A stretch of 10,789 nt of DNA from Verrucomicrobiales bacterium. Its GTDB lineage: Bacteria; Verrucomicrobiota; Verrucomicrobiia; Limisphaerales; SXQI01. Positions 1-7,679 of the stretch are shown piece by piece (position 1 is the stretch's first letter; each line of letters begins with the position of its first letter). Where the stretch lies: the NCBI GenBank assembly GCA_028293365.1, contig JAQGOX010000230.1, forward strand, positions 1 through 10,789, written 5' to 3'. The translations under genes were made by a program, and so were the position numbers. The notes beneath the pieces are model-generated. The model was not told the origin of the DNA, searched no databases, and worked only from the letters and a program-made list of their open reading frames with translations.

Positions 1-3000
1 ACCCTGGGGCCGGAAAACTTTTATCTGGAATTGCAAAACCACGGCATTCCAGAGCAGGCCAAAGTTAATCGCCAACTCATTCCGTGGGCTAAAGAATTCG
101 GACTGAAACTGGTCGCTTCCAACGACGTTCATTACGTCGAGAAATCGCACTCTCACGCTCACGATTGCCTGATCTGCATCGGCACGCAGACGCAGCTCGC
201 GGAAAGCAAACGGATGCGTTATGTGCCGGAACAGTTTTTCCTTCGATCCGCGGAGGAAATGAAAGCACTGTTTCACGAAATACCCGAGGCGGTGCTGAAC
301 ACCCGCGACGTTGCGGAAAAATGCAATCTTGAGATCGAATTCGGTAAATTGCATTACCCGGTTTTCGCCCCTCCTGAACATTTCACAAGAGAAGGCTATC
401 TTCGCAAACTGGTGGCCGAAGGCCTTGGCAGGCGATATGGAATGGTGGCACGCGCGGAAGGAGATAAGTTCATAATCGATAGCATCGGCGACGCGCGGGG
501 TCTGCCGACTTTCAAAATAGCGAACACTGAAGAGAAGGCGGCTGGGCCGGTCAACGACCTCACCAACCCAACCGTTCAGCAAGCAGTAGGAGCGGTAATC
601 GATCGGTTGGAAATGGAAATGAAGGTCATCGAAAAAACAGGCTTCATCAGTTACTTCCTGATCGTTGCCGATTTCGTGCAATACGGCCGCGGCAAAGGCG
701 TTTCCTGCGTCGCGCGCGGATCTGCCGCCGGTTCGCTTGTCACCTATCTACTTGAGATTTCGAACGTCGACCCCATCCGGTACGGATTACTCTTCGAACG
801 TTTCTTGAATCCCGAGCGCGTGAACCCTCCCGATATCGATATCGATTTTGCGGACGATCGGCGTGCGGAAATTATTGAATACGTTCGCCAAAAATATGGC
901 AGCGAGTCGGTCGCGCAAATTATCACTTTCGGCACCATGGGCGCCAAATCGGTTGTGCGCGATATTGGCCGGGTGATGGGCCTTAACTATGGGGATTGCG
1001 ATCGCCTCGCTAAAATGATCCCCGCCGAGCTGAAGATGAGCCTGGCCAAAGCCCTCAAGGATTCGCCTGAGTTCAAGACCGCGTACGACACTGAGGAAGT
1101 GACCCGCGAATTGGTCGATACCGCGTTCGTTCTCGAAGATATCACCCGAAATGCTTCCGTTCATGCTGCCGGTGTCGTAATCGGCGATCAACCTCTGGAC
1201 AACCTGCTCCCGCTGAAGCAGGACGAAGACGGGGTGATCGTGACGCAATTTGCCATGGGGCCGGTTGGCGAGTTGGGTTTGCTCAAGATGGACTTTCTTG
1301 GGTTGAAAACGCTGACGGTTATTCGGAACGCCGTAGAGCTGATCAAAGCAACCAAGGGTATCGACGTCCCGATAGACAATCTGCCCCTCGACGATCCGAA
1401 AGCGTACGACCTTCTTAATAAAGCGAACACCGTCGGTGTGTTCCAATTGGAATCCGGGGGCATGCGCGACCTCTGCCGCAAGTTTCAGATCAGCTCGGTG
1501 GAGCATATTACGGCATTGATAGCGTTGTATCGTCCCGGTCCGATGGACCTGATTCCAGAGTTCATTAAACGCCGCCATGGCGAAGTGAAAATTGAATACG
1601 AGCATCCGTTGCTCGAGCCGATCTCCAGCGAAACCTACGGTATTTTGGTGTACCAGGAACAGGTCATGCAAGCCGCGCAATTCCTCGCTGGCTACACCCT
1701 CGGCGCTGCTGACGTGCTTCGACGCGCCATGGGTAAAAAGAAGGTCGAGGAAATGGAGAAGCAGGCGGACAAGTTCATCAAAGGCTGCGCCGAAAAGAAC
1801 AAAATTCCGCGTGCTCAAGCCGAAAAAATCTTTTCCTTGCTCGTCAAATTCGCTGGATACGGATTTAACAAATCGCATGCGGCAGCCTACGCCATCGTTT
1901 CGTATCAAACGGCCTATTTAAAGGCGAATTATCCCGTCGAGTTTCTCAGCGCGATGATGACGAATGATATGAGCGATACCGCCAAGCTCAGTATCCTAAT
2001 TAACGAAGCGCGCACGTTCGGAGTGGAAGTTCTCCCCCCCGACGTAAACGAAAGCCGGGTTGCTTTTGCTCCCGCGCGGGATGGAACGGTGATTCGATTT
2101 GGATTGGCGGCTATAAAGGGCGTGGGAGAGGCCGCAGTGCAGACCATCCTCACTGCGCGAAGTGAGGGAGGCAATTTCAAAACGCTCGCCGAGTTATGCG
2201 AACGTGTCGATGGACGCAGCCTCGGTCGGAAAGTACTTGAGGCACTCATTAAATCGGGCGCGTGTGACACCTTCGGGGAGACGCGTGCGACGCTCTTTTC
2301 ACAGATTGACCACACACTTGCGCGCGCCGCGAGTATTCTTCAGGACCGCCAACGGGGCCAATCGTCTCTTTTTGGAATGCTGGAGGAGCGCGCGGATGTG
2401 CAAGCCGAAGTGGTGCGTCGGCTTCCTGAATGGCCTCAAAGTGAATTGCTTGCGCACGAGAAGGAACTGCTCGGCTTCTATGTCACCGGACATCCATTGA
2501 CGCCATTCCTTCCCTTGCTGGAAAAGTTTGCTCTGACCAACACAACAAAAGCCGCCCTGCTTCCCACCCGCACTGTGACGCGAATCGGAGGGCTCCTCAG
2601 CGCGGTTCAGCAGGGCATGTCCAAAAAGAGCGGCAAGCCTTACGCCATGCTGACGCTGGAAGATATCGAAGGCTCAATCCAGGTCCTCTGCATGAACGAG
2701 AACTACGACAAATATCGGGATTTGTTCGTGGTTGGAAAAGTACTACTGATTATTGGCGAAGTAAACACCGGCGATGATCGTCCGAAACTGTTCCCTCAGG
2801 AAATCATGCCGCTCGAAGACGCGCCGCAGAAGTTTACCAAGCAGGTGCATATGCGATTGCATACCGCACATTTGACCCCGGATGGTCTCGATAAACTCCG
2901 CGGAGTAACCAGCGAGTTTCCGGGAAAATGCCCCTTGTTTCTTTGCTTCCGACGGCCCACCGGCGAAGTAATCTTCATCGAAGCGCACGAAAAATATTTC

Positions 3001-3153
3001 GTGAGCCCATCCACTCGCCTCGCCGAGGCTGCTGATCAACTGTTTGGAGAGGACACCTTTTACGCAAAGGTTGATACGAGTCTGCCTGAACGCGTTCAGA
3101 AAAAGTGGGAACGCAAAACGAATGGCAACGGAGGCGGTGATAGCGGTGAGTAG
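1..3153 (+). CDS. dnaE: DNA polymerase III subunit alpha (replicative), 5' end missing
   Basis: This is the catalytic subunit of the replicative polymerase, which extends both strands at the fork. The frame is open from base 1, so the gene starts outside the window; against E. coli DnaE (1160 aa, from memory) roughly 170 N-terminal residues are missing and 1050 are present. Visible in order: the end of the PHP domain, with NDVHY (121-135) keeping Asp and His at positions that bind metal in active PHP domains; the glycine-rich loop ARGSAAGS (about 712-735); the catalytic PDIDIDF (829-849) with the two palm aspartates; the third catalytic Asp in MDFLGLKTL (Asp at 1291-1293); the GYGFNKSHAAAYA fingers segment (about 1855-1893); a helix-hairpin-helix around IKGVGE (about 2113-2130); a beta-clamp binding pentapeptide QSSLF (2359-2373); an OB fold (about 2581-2820); and the C-terminal tau-binding-like region. 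A linker of about 50 residues (442-594) precedes the palm and is longer than in E. coli. Identification is very secure. Confidence 0.98.
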   Translation, partial: TLGPENFYLELQNHGIPEQAKVNRQLIPWAKEFGLKLVASNDVHYVEKSHSHAHDCLICIGTQTQLAESKRMRYVPEQFFLRSAEEMKALFHEIPEAVLNTRDVAEKCNLEIEFGKLHYPVFAPPEHFTREGYLRKLVAEGLGRRYGMVARAEGDKFIIDSIGDARGLPTFKIANTEEKAAGPVNDLTNPTVQQAVGAVIDRLEMEMKVIEKTGFISYFLIVADFVQYGRGKGVSCVARGSAAGSLVTYLLEISNVDPIRYGLLFERFLNPERVNPPDIDIDFADDRRAEIIEYVRQKYGSESVAQIITFGTMGAKSVVRDIGRVMGLNYGDCDRLAKMIPAELKMSLAKALKDSPEFKTAYDTEEVTRELVDTAFVLEDITRNASVHAAGVVIGDQPLDNLLPLKQDEDGVIVTQFAMGPVGELGLLKMDFLGLKTLTVIRNAVELIKATKGIDVPIDNLPLDDPKAYDLLNKANTVGVFQLESGGMRDLCRKFQISSVEHITALIALYRPGPMDLIPEFIKRRHGEVKIEYEHPLLEPISSETYGILVYQEQVMQAAQFLAGYTLGAADVLRRAMGKKKVEEMEKQADKFIKGCAEKNKIPRAQAEKIFSLLVKFAGYGFNKSHAAAYAIVSYQTAYLKANYPVEFLSAMMTNDMSDTAKLSILINEARTFGVEVLPPDVNESRVAFAPARDGTVIRFGLAAIKGVGEAAVQTILTARSEGGNFKTLAELCERVDGRSLGRKVLEALIKSGACDTFGETRATLFSQIDHTLARAASILQDRQRGQSSLFGMLEERADVQAEVVRRLPEWPQSELLAHEKELLGFYVTGHPLTPFLPLLEKFALTNTTKAALLPTRTVTRIGGLLSAVQQGMSKKSGKPYAMLTLEDIEGSIQVLCMNENYDKYRDLFVVGKVLLIIGEVNTGDDRPKLFPQEIMPLEDAPQKFTKQVHMRLHTAHLTPDGLDKLRGVTSEFPGKCPLFLCFRRPTGEVIFIEAHEKYFVSPSTRLAEAADQLFGEDTFYAKVDTSLPERVQKKWERKTNGNGGGDSGE

Positions 3154-3209
3154 GAACATAATTGAGCTGGAGCCACCCGATTAGCGCCCTGAATCGAGAA
3201 GTGGTGGAC

Positions 3210-3237
3210 TTGAAAATCTCCAGTTTGGATGTATGGT
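3210..3237 (+). promoter_or_regulatory. Putative sigma-70 promoter for the DUF2892-like gene
   Basis: TTGAAA at 3210-3215 matches the -35 consensus at five of six positions. After a 16-base spacer comes TATGGT at 3232-3237, matching the -10 consensus at four of six. Transcription would start near 3244, giving a leader of about 36 bases before the ATG at 3280. The site lies just after dnaE and suggests the small gene need not depend on dnaE read-through. It is a pattern match only; spacing and position are good but the -10 is imperfect. Confidence 0.45.
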
Positions 3238-3269
3238 GAGTCGTCATCGGCGCATAACGCGTTGCAGCA

Positions 3270-3275
3270 GGGAGG
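3270..3275 (+). promoter_or_regulatory. Ribosome binding site fixing the start at 3280
   Basis: GGGAGG lies four bases before the ATG at 3280. It decides between this start and an in-frame ATG at 3229, which has no such motif and overlaps the putative promoter. The spacing is slightly short, but the purine match is strong. Confidence 0.7.
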
Positions 3276-3279
3276 AACT

Positions 3280-3750
3280 ATGAATCACAATAGAGGAGAG
3301 GGAGACCGTGTGCGTGCCAACACCGTACCCATGGTATTGGACAAAATTGACGCGGCTATTGAAGACAGCGTGCGGCATTACGCCACCCAGCCAAAACACA
3401 TCATTTCAGCGCGCATCGCGGCCCTTGATCGGGAATGGGATATGGAACGATGGCTCGAAACCAATGCCTCTTCATTAGCATTGGGCAGCCTTGTCTTGGG
3501 CTTAACCGTTAATAGAAAGTGGCTTGCAGTAAGCGCGGGAGTACTGGGGTTTTTGTTATTGCATGGCGTCCAGGGTTGGTGCCCGCCAGTGCCCGTTCTT
3601 CGGAGGGCTGGAATTCGCACTCGTGGAGAAATTGATCGCGAAAAATACGCGCTCAAAGTGCTGCGAGGTGATTTTCAAGGCCTTGCCGCGGATGTAGCCG
3701 AAATTCGAAAGAACCCGGCAGACCAGGTGATGAACGCTGTGCGGGCTTAA
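3280..3750 (+). CDS. DUF2892-type (YgaP-like) small inner-membrane protein
   Basis: The 156-residue product has a hydrophilic, helical N-terminal part (about residues 17-60, ending in DREWDMERWLETNAS). Two close membrane helices follow at about 63-78 and 80-99, joined by a short NRK turn. Next come a GWCPP motif with a single cysteine at residue 101 and a basic cytoplasmic-type tail containing REIDREKYALKVLRGDF. Two helices around a Cys-Pro turn are what I know of the DUF2892 family, named after the membrane part of E. coli YgaP; the long N- and C-terminal extensions are shared by many stand-alone bacterial members. Their function is not established, and there is no rhodanese domain here. The ATG at 3280 is preferred over the ATG at 3229 because of the GGAGG motif before it. 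The gene follows dnaE by 126 bases and probably has its own promoter; it converges with the minus-strand gene ending at 3820. Confidence 0.75.
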   Translation: MNHNRGEGDRVRANTVPMVLDKIDAAIEDSVRHYATQPKHIISARIAALDREWDMERWLETNASSLALGSLVLGLTVNRKWLAVSAGVLGFLLLHGVQGWCPPVPVLRRAGIRTRGEIDREKYALKVLRGDFQGLAADVAEIRKNPADQVMNAVRA

Positions 3751-3765
3751 ATGCCAGGTACCGAT

Positions 3766-3783
3766 GAGGAGTGAAAGCTCCTC
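3766..3783. terminator. Hairpin between convergent genes, possible weak bidirectional terminator
   Basis: A perfect six-base stem, GAGGAG/CTCCTC, with a six-base loop lies in the 69-base gap between two genes that face each other (ends at 3750 and 3820). Neither strand has a T-run after the stem, so it is not a textbook intrinsic terminator. Position and symmetry are the only support. Confidence 0.3.
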
Positions 3784-3819
3784 GCTCGGGGCTATTCTGA
3801 ATTCCGCGCCGGGTCGAGC

Positions 3820-6800
3820 TTATTTTCCGAGGTTCTCGTAATACCGCCGGACTAATTCGGTGTACATCGCTGGAATCGCATCCCGGTCTAATGGTACCAT
3901 TGCTTCGTCCGACTGTTTTCGGCTGAGTTCTTCGTCGATTCGCCGCCTAACCTCCACGAGGGGAGACAAGATTTCCGATCGAACAACCGCCCAATCCGGC
4001 TTCTTGCCGCCATTTTTGAATTCGGATCGAACTGCCCTTGCGCGATCCTGCACTCGCGCTAAATCGTTTCGAATCCCCGGATTATCGACCATTTCCTCGA
4101 CTTCGCTCAATCGGTCAGACCACCCGCGAAAGTCCGAACCGGTCAAAGGCCCTTGTTCCTGATTGTTCGGACCGGTGCCCGTTCCCTCGGAAGGAAGGCG
4201 AGCTCCACTGGCCAGTCCAGTCCGGCGAGGCGATTTTCCAGCCTGTCCCTGGCCGGCCTGGCCACCGGGATTCTTTCCGCCTTTTCCATTCTTTCCCTGT
4301 CCAGATTCTCCTTCGGTCCCCGGCGTATCTGAAGGTGATCCATTTTGGGCCTGCGCTACGTCCTGACCTTTGCCCTTTCCCGAACCGGGCTTGCTGCCAC
4401 GTTCTATGGATTCATCCCCTTCGCCAGGTTGTTTTTTGTCTCCAGGCTTTCCGGATTGGCCTTTTCCGTCAGCTTTTGGCTCCTGGCCCTCAGCGCTTTT
4501 TTCCTCGGAGGCTGCGGCTAAGTTCTGTGCAAGCTGCCTGCCTCCCGAATTTGTGGCACCCGCTGCAGCGCTGGCTATTTCACGCTCAAGTTTGCTCGTA
4601 AGTTCATCCACTTGCTTTCGCGCGGTTCTCAAAGCCTCCGCTTCGTCGCCAAGCACGCTTTCAGCAGCTCGCTCAACGCCACCCTTAACGTCGTTGATCG
4701 TTTTACGAGCCTGCTCCTCGAATTTTGATGCCTGGGGCAAAAGACTCCTGTCAACCAGTGTGGACGCCATATCCAGTGATTTCTGGGTGTCTTGCTGATT
4801 GGCTTTGCGCAAGGTGTCGTAAAGCTGTTTCGATAAAAGCGGTTCAGCGGTTTCAGATTGTTCCGTAACTTGCTGCATTTGTTGGAGCAAATTGGTCAGG
4901 CCGCTTTTTTGCTGATCCAGCGCCTGCGTCAATTGCTGTTTCCTTGGATTATCCGAAAGTGTGCGCTGCTTTGTTTTCGTCATCGTTTCCAGATCGCCGG
5001 CGATCTTTTTTTCCTGGTCGGCTAGTTGGCGCGCCTGATTGCGCATTTCACGCATTTCTTCGCTGAATCGAGCCGAACTATTCTTCCGAAAATCCTCCTG
5101 CAATTCTTTCAAGTCCTGCTGAGCTCGCGCGCCTGAAGCCAACGCCTTCGATACGGAATCATTCTGGAGATTTTCGGCCGCTTTCTGCGCTTCCCGGCGC
5201 GTTTCATCCAGTTTGCGTTGTGCGTCCGCCATTTGATCTTTATTGGGCGATTGGCTCATGCGCTGCTGGAGCTGATCCACGTCTTTTACAATATCGCGCT
5301 GTTCCTCTCTCAGCCGCTTTAATTGATCACGCAGCTTCTGACGTTCAGGTTCGGTCTTGGCTTCCTGAAGGGCGGTTTGCAATTCCTGCAAACGGTCGTT
5401 CACATCCTGCTGGCGCCGCGCCAGTTCTTTCAATCGATTGAGCGTCTCTGATTGCTCACGCTGTTCCGCGTTCTGCGGTGTGGCTTTGCGCTGGGTTTCA
5501 TACCGATTATCCGAGTCCTTCAAATCAAGCTGGTCCAACTCACGCTGACGACTTTGCTCACCACTTCCAGAGCCTTTCTGGCCTTTGTTACGGCTAACCG
5601 AATATTCGCGCGCCTGCAATTTGAGCAGGGCCTGGTAGGCGGTCTGTTCGAACGCCAAAGCATCGTTTAACAACGTGGGTGATTTTTCGGCCGCTTTCAG
5701 GCCTTTGACCGCTTTGATCATTTCCTCGCCGGCCGCATCCACAAAAGCCCGCATGTGCGCGTCCTCAATGTTTTCTTTAAGCTGTTCAACCTGCGTCAAC
5801 GCCTTTGCTTGTGAACTGCGCAAAAGCTCGGCGTCCTTGGGATATTGTGCGGAAGGCTTGGCGCCGGTCTCGCGCCGCAGCGTATTCCAGGTCGCGCTAA
5901 TAATTTGTTTTTGCAGCTCGGCGAGTTTCTCTGACTTGCTTGCGGGCTGCGCATTGGCATTTGAAGCGGATTCTGGCTGCTCGGGCGCCTGACGAAAGAT
6001 TTCGTCAAACGGCCGAACCTCTGCAAAAAAGATGTCGCCCGAATTCCTGCGTTTGGAGCCATCGGGACCAGAATCTTCTGCCCACACGTAATAGGAGACA
6101 AGATCGTCTGCACGAAGCTTCAGATCTTCAAGCGGCAAGGTGAATTTGAAGCTTTTCTTTTCCAAAGCCGGAGCTCCTTCCCCCAGTTGAATAAAATGTG
6201 TCTCGCCCCCGCCCGCTTTATAGGCGACTCCATACGCTCCCAATGCGAAGTCGTCAGACACCTCCCCTTCAAAAAGAAGTTCTTCAAGCGGCGACACCCG
6301 GACATCACCCCTTGGGCTGGCCAGTTTCATTGTGGGCGGTGCGTTCGTCAGAACTTCGAAAACGAACTCAGCAGGAACCTTGTTGGTCCGCTTGTCGGTA
6401 TCGACCAGTTCCAAATCGTAATGCTTGCTTTCCACAAGTTGCACCGTGGTGTGAAACAGGTTGGGTTGGTTGGTTTGCGCCATCAGCTCGAGGACCGATT
6501 TGTCTTTGGCGATCAATTTTGCCGAACGGACCGGCTTGTTCAGTTGGAACACGTAATCCAGTTTTGTCCCTTGGACGGCGGTAATCCGACGAGTATCCGT
6601 AATCGTTTTTGCGGCCAGCTTCGTATAGGTCGGATAAGTTAATTGCGCGTCCGCTTTTTGGAGTTCAGGAAAATCGAAGACGCGCAGGACAAATTGCTTG
6701 CTGCTGCTGTTGCCATATTCAAAGTGATAAAGCGTATCCTCGGGCACGGATGCGAGCGTCGCCCCGAATAGTGGATCATCCAGACTTTTTGAAACTGGCA

Positions 6801-7470
6801 CTAAATTTGTTCCTTTACTGGAGCTGGTCACTAGTTTTACCTCCGGAGGAACCGAGCCACCAAAGCGGGCCGTGATTGCGACCATGCTGCCGCGTTCGAT
6901 CGACGCGTCTCCCGGAGTAATTTCGATTCCTCCAAAGAGGTTGGCGATGCGGCGTGAAGGGTGACCCGCAACTTGCGCCGGCATGCGCAGGAACAGCACC
7001 AAAAAAAGAGTTCCAATCAGCAAAAGCGAAAATACTGGCCGAAGAATTCTAAGCTGTTGTTCGATTCTCTGTCCCCAGCGGGATCGACCATGAGCTTCCA
7101 ATGCCTCTGTGATGACCCGCTCCTGAAGATAACTCATCTGACCCGTCTCCGAATCGGGCTGTTGCTCGACGGCGGCAAGTAAGAGGGATTGCAGTTGTGG
7201 ATCCTCTTCTTCGATTTTCCGGGCAATTAACTTATAATTGGTAATTCTTCCTACGCGGCTGCTGAGCCATAAAGAAACCACGACAGTTGCGCCAAGCAGC
7301 AGCAGGCCCACATATGGAAGAGGCAACTGTGCCAATCGAGCAAGCAGGACAAGAACTACCCATCCCGCCGCTGCAATCGTCCAGCAAATGGTCAGTTTCT
7401 TCAGCAGTTCGACCTGGGCATAGCGGCGCCCAATCGGTCGTAGCCGGGCTGTGAGTGCCTTCTCAATCAT
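3820..7470 (-). CDS. Large DUF4175-like coiled-coil membrane protein
   Basis: The product is about 1216 residues. From the N-terminus: a short basic stretch, two membrane helices (near WTIAAAGWVVLVLLARL and VGLLLLGATVVVSLWLS), a soluble stretch, and a third helix (FSLLLIGTLFLVLFL). A beta-rich presumably extracytoplasmic part follows, with YPTYT and Ig-like segments. Then comes a very long, charged Gln/Glu/Lys/Arg coiled coil (about 5590 down to 4560) and a Gly/Lys/Gln/Pro-rich low-complexity linker (about 4500 down to 4185). The last roughly 110 residues are ordered-looking and end in YTELVRRYYENLGK. This architecture resembles DUF4175 proteins (the TIGR02302 type), which are of unknown function. 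In related bacteria I recall them near MoxR ATPase and BatA/DUF58 genes, but no such genes are visible here. The start at 7470 (ATG ATT GAG) has AGGA seven bases upstream; an in-frame TTG at 7572 adds 34 polar residues without a ribosome site and is rejected. The family is probable; the function is unknown. Confidence 0.7.
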   Translation of the reverse strand: MIEKALTARLRPIGRRYAQVELLKKLTICWTIAAAGWVVLVLLARLAQLPLPYVGLLLLGATVVVSLWLSSRVGRITNYKLIARKIEEEDPQLQSLLLAAVEQQPDSETGQMSYLQERVITEALEAHGRSRWGQRIEQQLRILRPVFSLLLIGTLFLVLFLRMPAQVAGHPSRRIANLFGGIEITPGDASIERGSMVAITARFGGSVPPEVKLVTSSSKGTNLVPVSKSLDDPLFGATLASVPEDTLYHFEYGNSSSKQFVLRVFDFPELQKADAQLTYPTYTKLAAKTITDTRRITAVQGTKLDYVFQLNKPVRSAKLIAKDKSVLELMAQTNQPNLFHTTVQLVESKHYDLELVDTDKRTNKVPAEFVFEVLTNAPPTMKLASPRGDVRVSPLEELLFEGEVSDDFALGAYGVAYKAGGGETHFIQLGEGAPALEKKSFKFTLPLEDLKLRADDLVSYYVWAEDSGPDGSKRRNSGDIFFAEVRPFDEIFRQAPEQPESASNANAQPASKSEKLAELQKQIISATWNTLRRETGAKPSAQYPKDAELLRSSQAKALTQVEQLKENIEDAHMRAFVDAAGEEMIKAVKGLKAAEKSPTLLNDALAFEQTAYQALLKLQAREYSVSRNKGQKGSGSGEQSRQRELDQLDLKDSDNRYETQRKATPQNAEQREQSETLNRLKELARRQQDVNDRLQELQTALQEAKTEPERQKLRDQLKRLREEQRDIVKDVDQLQQRMSQSPNKDQMADAQRKLDETRREAQKAAENLQNDSVSKALASGARAQQDLKELQEDFRKNSSARFSEEMREMRNQARQLADQEKKIAGDLETMTKTKQRTLSDNPRKQQLTQALDQQKSGLTNLLQQMQQVTEQSETAEPLLSKQLYDTLRKANQQDTQKSLDMASTLVDRSLLPQASKFEEQARKTINDVKGGVERAAESVLGDEAEALRTARKQVDELTSKLEREIASAAAGATNSGGRQLAQNLAAASEEKSAEGQEPKADGKGQSGKPGDKKQPGEGDESIERGSKPGSGKGKGQDVAQAQNGSPSDTPGTEGESGQGKNGKGGKNPGGQAGQGQAGKSPRRTGLASGARLPSEGTGTGPNNQEQGPLTGSDFRGWSDRLSEVEEMVDNPGIRNDLARVQDRARAVRSEFKNGGKKPDWAVVRSEILSPLVEVRRRIDEELSRKQSDEAMVPLDRDAIPAMYTELVRRYYENLGK

Positions 7471-7679
7471 AAAATGATCCTGGGGTTCGCTGAAGCGGGC
7501 TCTCTCCGACTTTGATTTACGGAAGTTCTCACTGAATGGCGGCTCATGCCGACGCCGAAGAATGTAAGTCAAGTCCAGACGTTTGGGAAGCGACAGTTCG
7601 TACGCACAGGAAAACCTTTCGGAGTGGGTTCCGGTAATGGCCCTCGTTCTTTTGCTCGTCGAGGGAAGATACAGTTGGC
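7471..7679. other. Divergent intergenic region, promoters expected but not resolved
   Basis: The long minus-strand gene and the plus-strand transporter gene start at opposite ends of this 209-base gap, so promoters for both must lie here or overlap the coding starts. I looked for -35/-10 pairs on both strands. A TTGACT occurs on the minus strand at 7572-7567, but its -10 partner at normal spacing (GCATGA) is poor; no convincing pair was found on the plus strand. No clear inverted repeat or operator was seen. Confidence 0.5.
7478..7481 (-). promoter_or_regulatory. Ribosome binding site supporting the start at 7470
   Basis: On the minus strand, AGGA (within CCAGGA) is followed by seven bases and then ATG at 7470-7468. 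This favours the internal ATG over the longer frame opened by the TTG at 7572. Confidence 0.6.

Noticed and set aside
829..849. Short tandem repeat GATATC in dnaE
   Set aside because: It simply encodes the catalytic Asp-Ile-Asp-Ile-Asp motif and is not a DNA repeat element.
787..1908. A 373-residue open frame antisense to dnaE
   Set aside because: It lies wholly inside a strongly conserved polymerase gene, has no recognisable domain, and is explained by codon bias of the sense strand leaving the antisense frame open.
4038..4601. Plus-strand open frame opposite the DUF4175-like gene
   Set aside because: It mirrors the low-complexity Gly/Lys/Gln coding stretch of the minus strand and gives a Pro/Arg/Phe-rich product with no family features.
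7471..7572. Longer start (TTG at 7572) for the DUF4175-like protein
   Set aside because: It adds 34 polar, basic residues with no ribosome site, while the ATG at 7470 has AGGA at good spacing and begins just before the membrane helices.
7543..7572. TTGACT on the minus strand as a -35 box
   Set aside because: At 17-base spacing the partner hexamer is GCATGA, which does not resemble a -10 box; using the nearby TACATT as -10 leaves no good -35.
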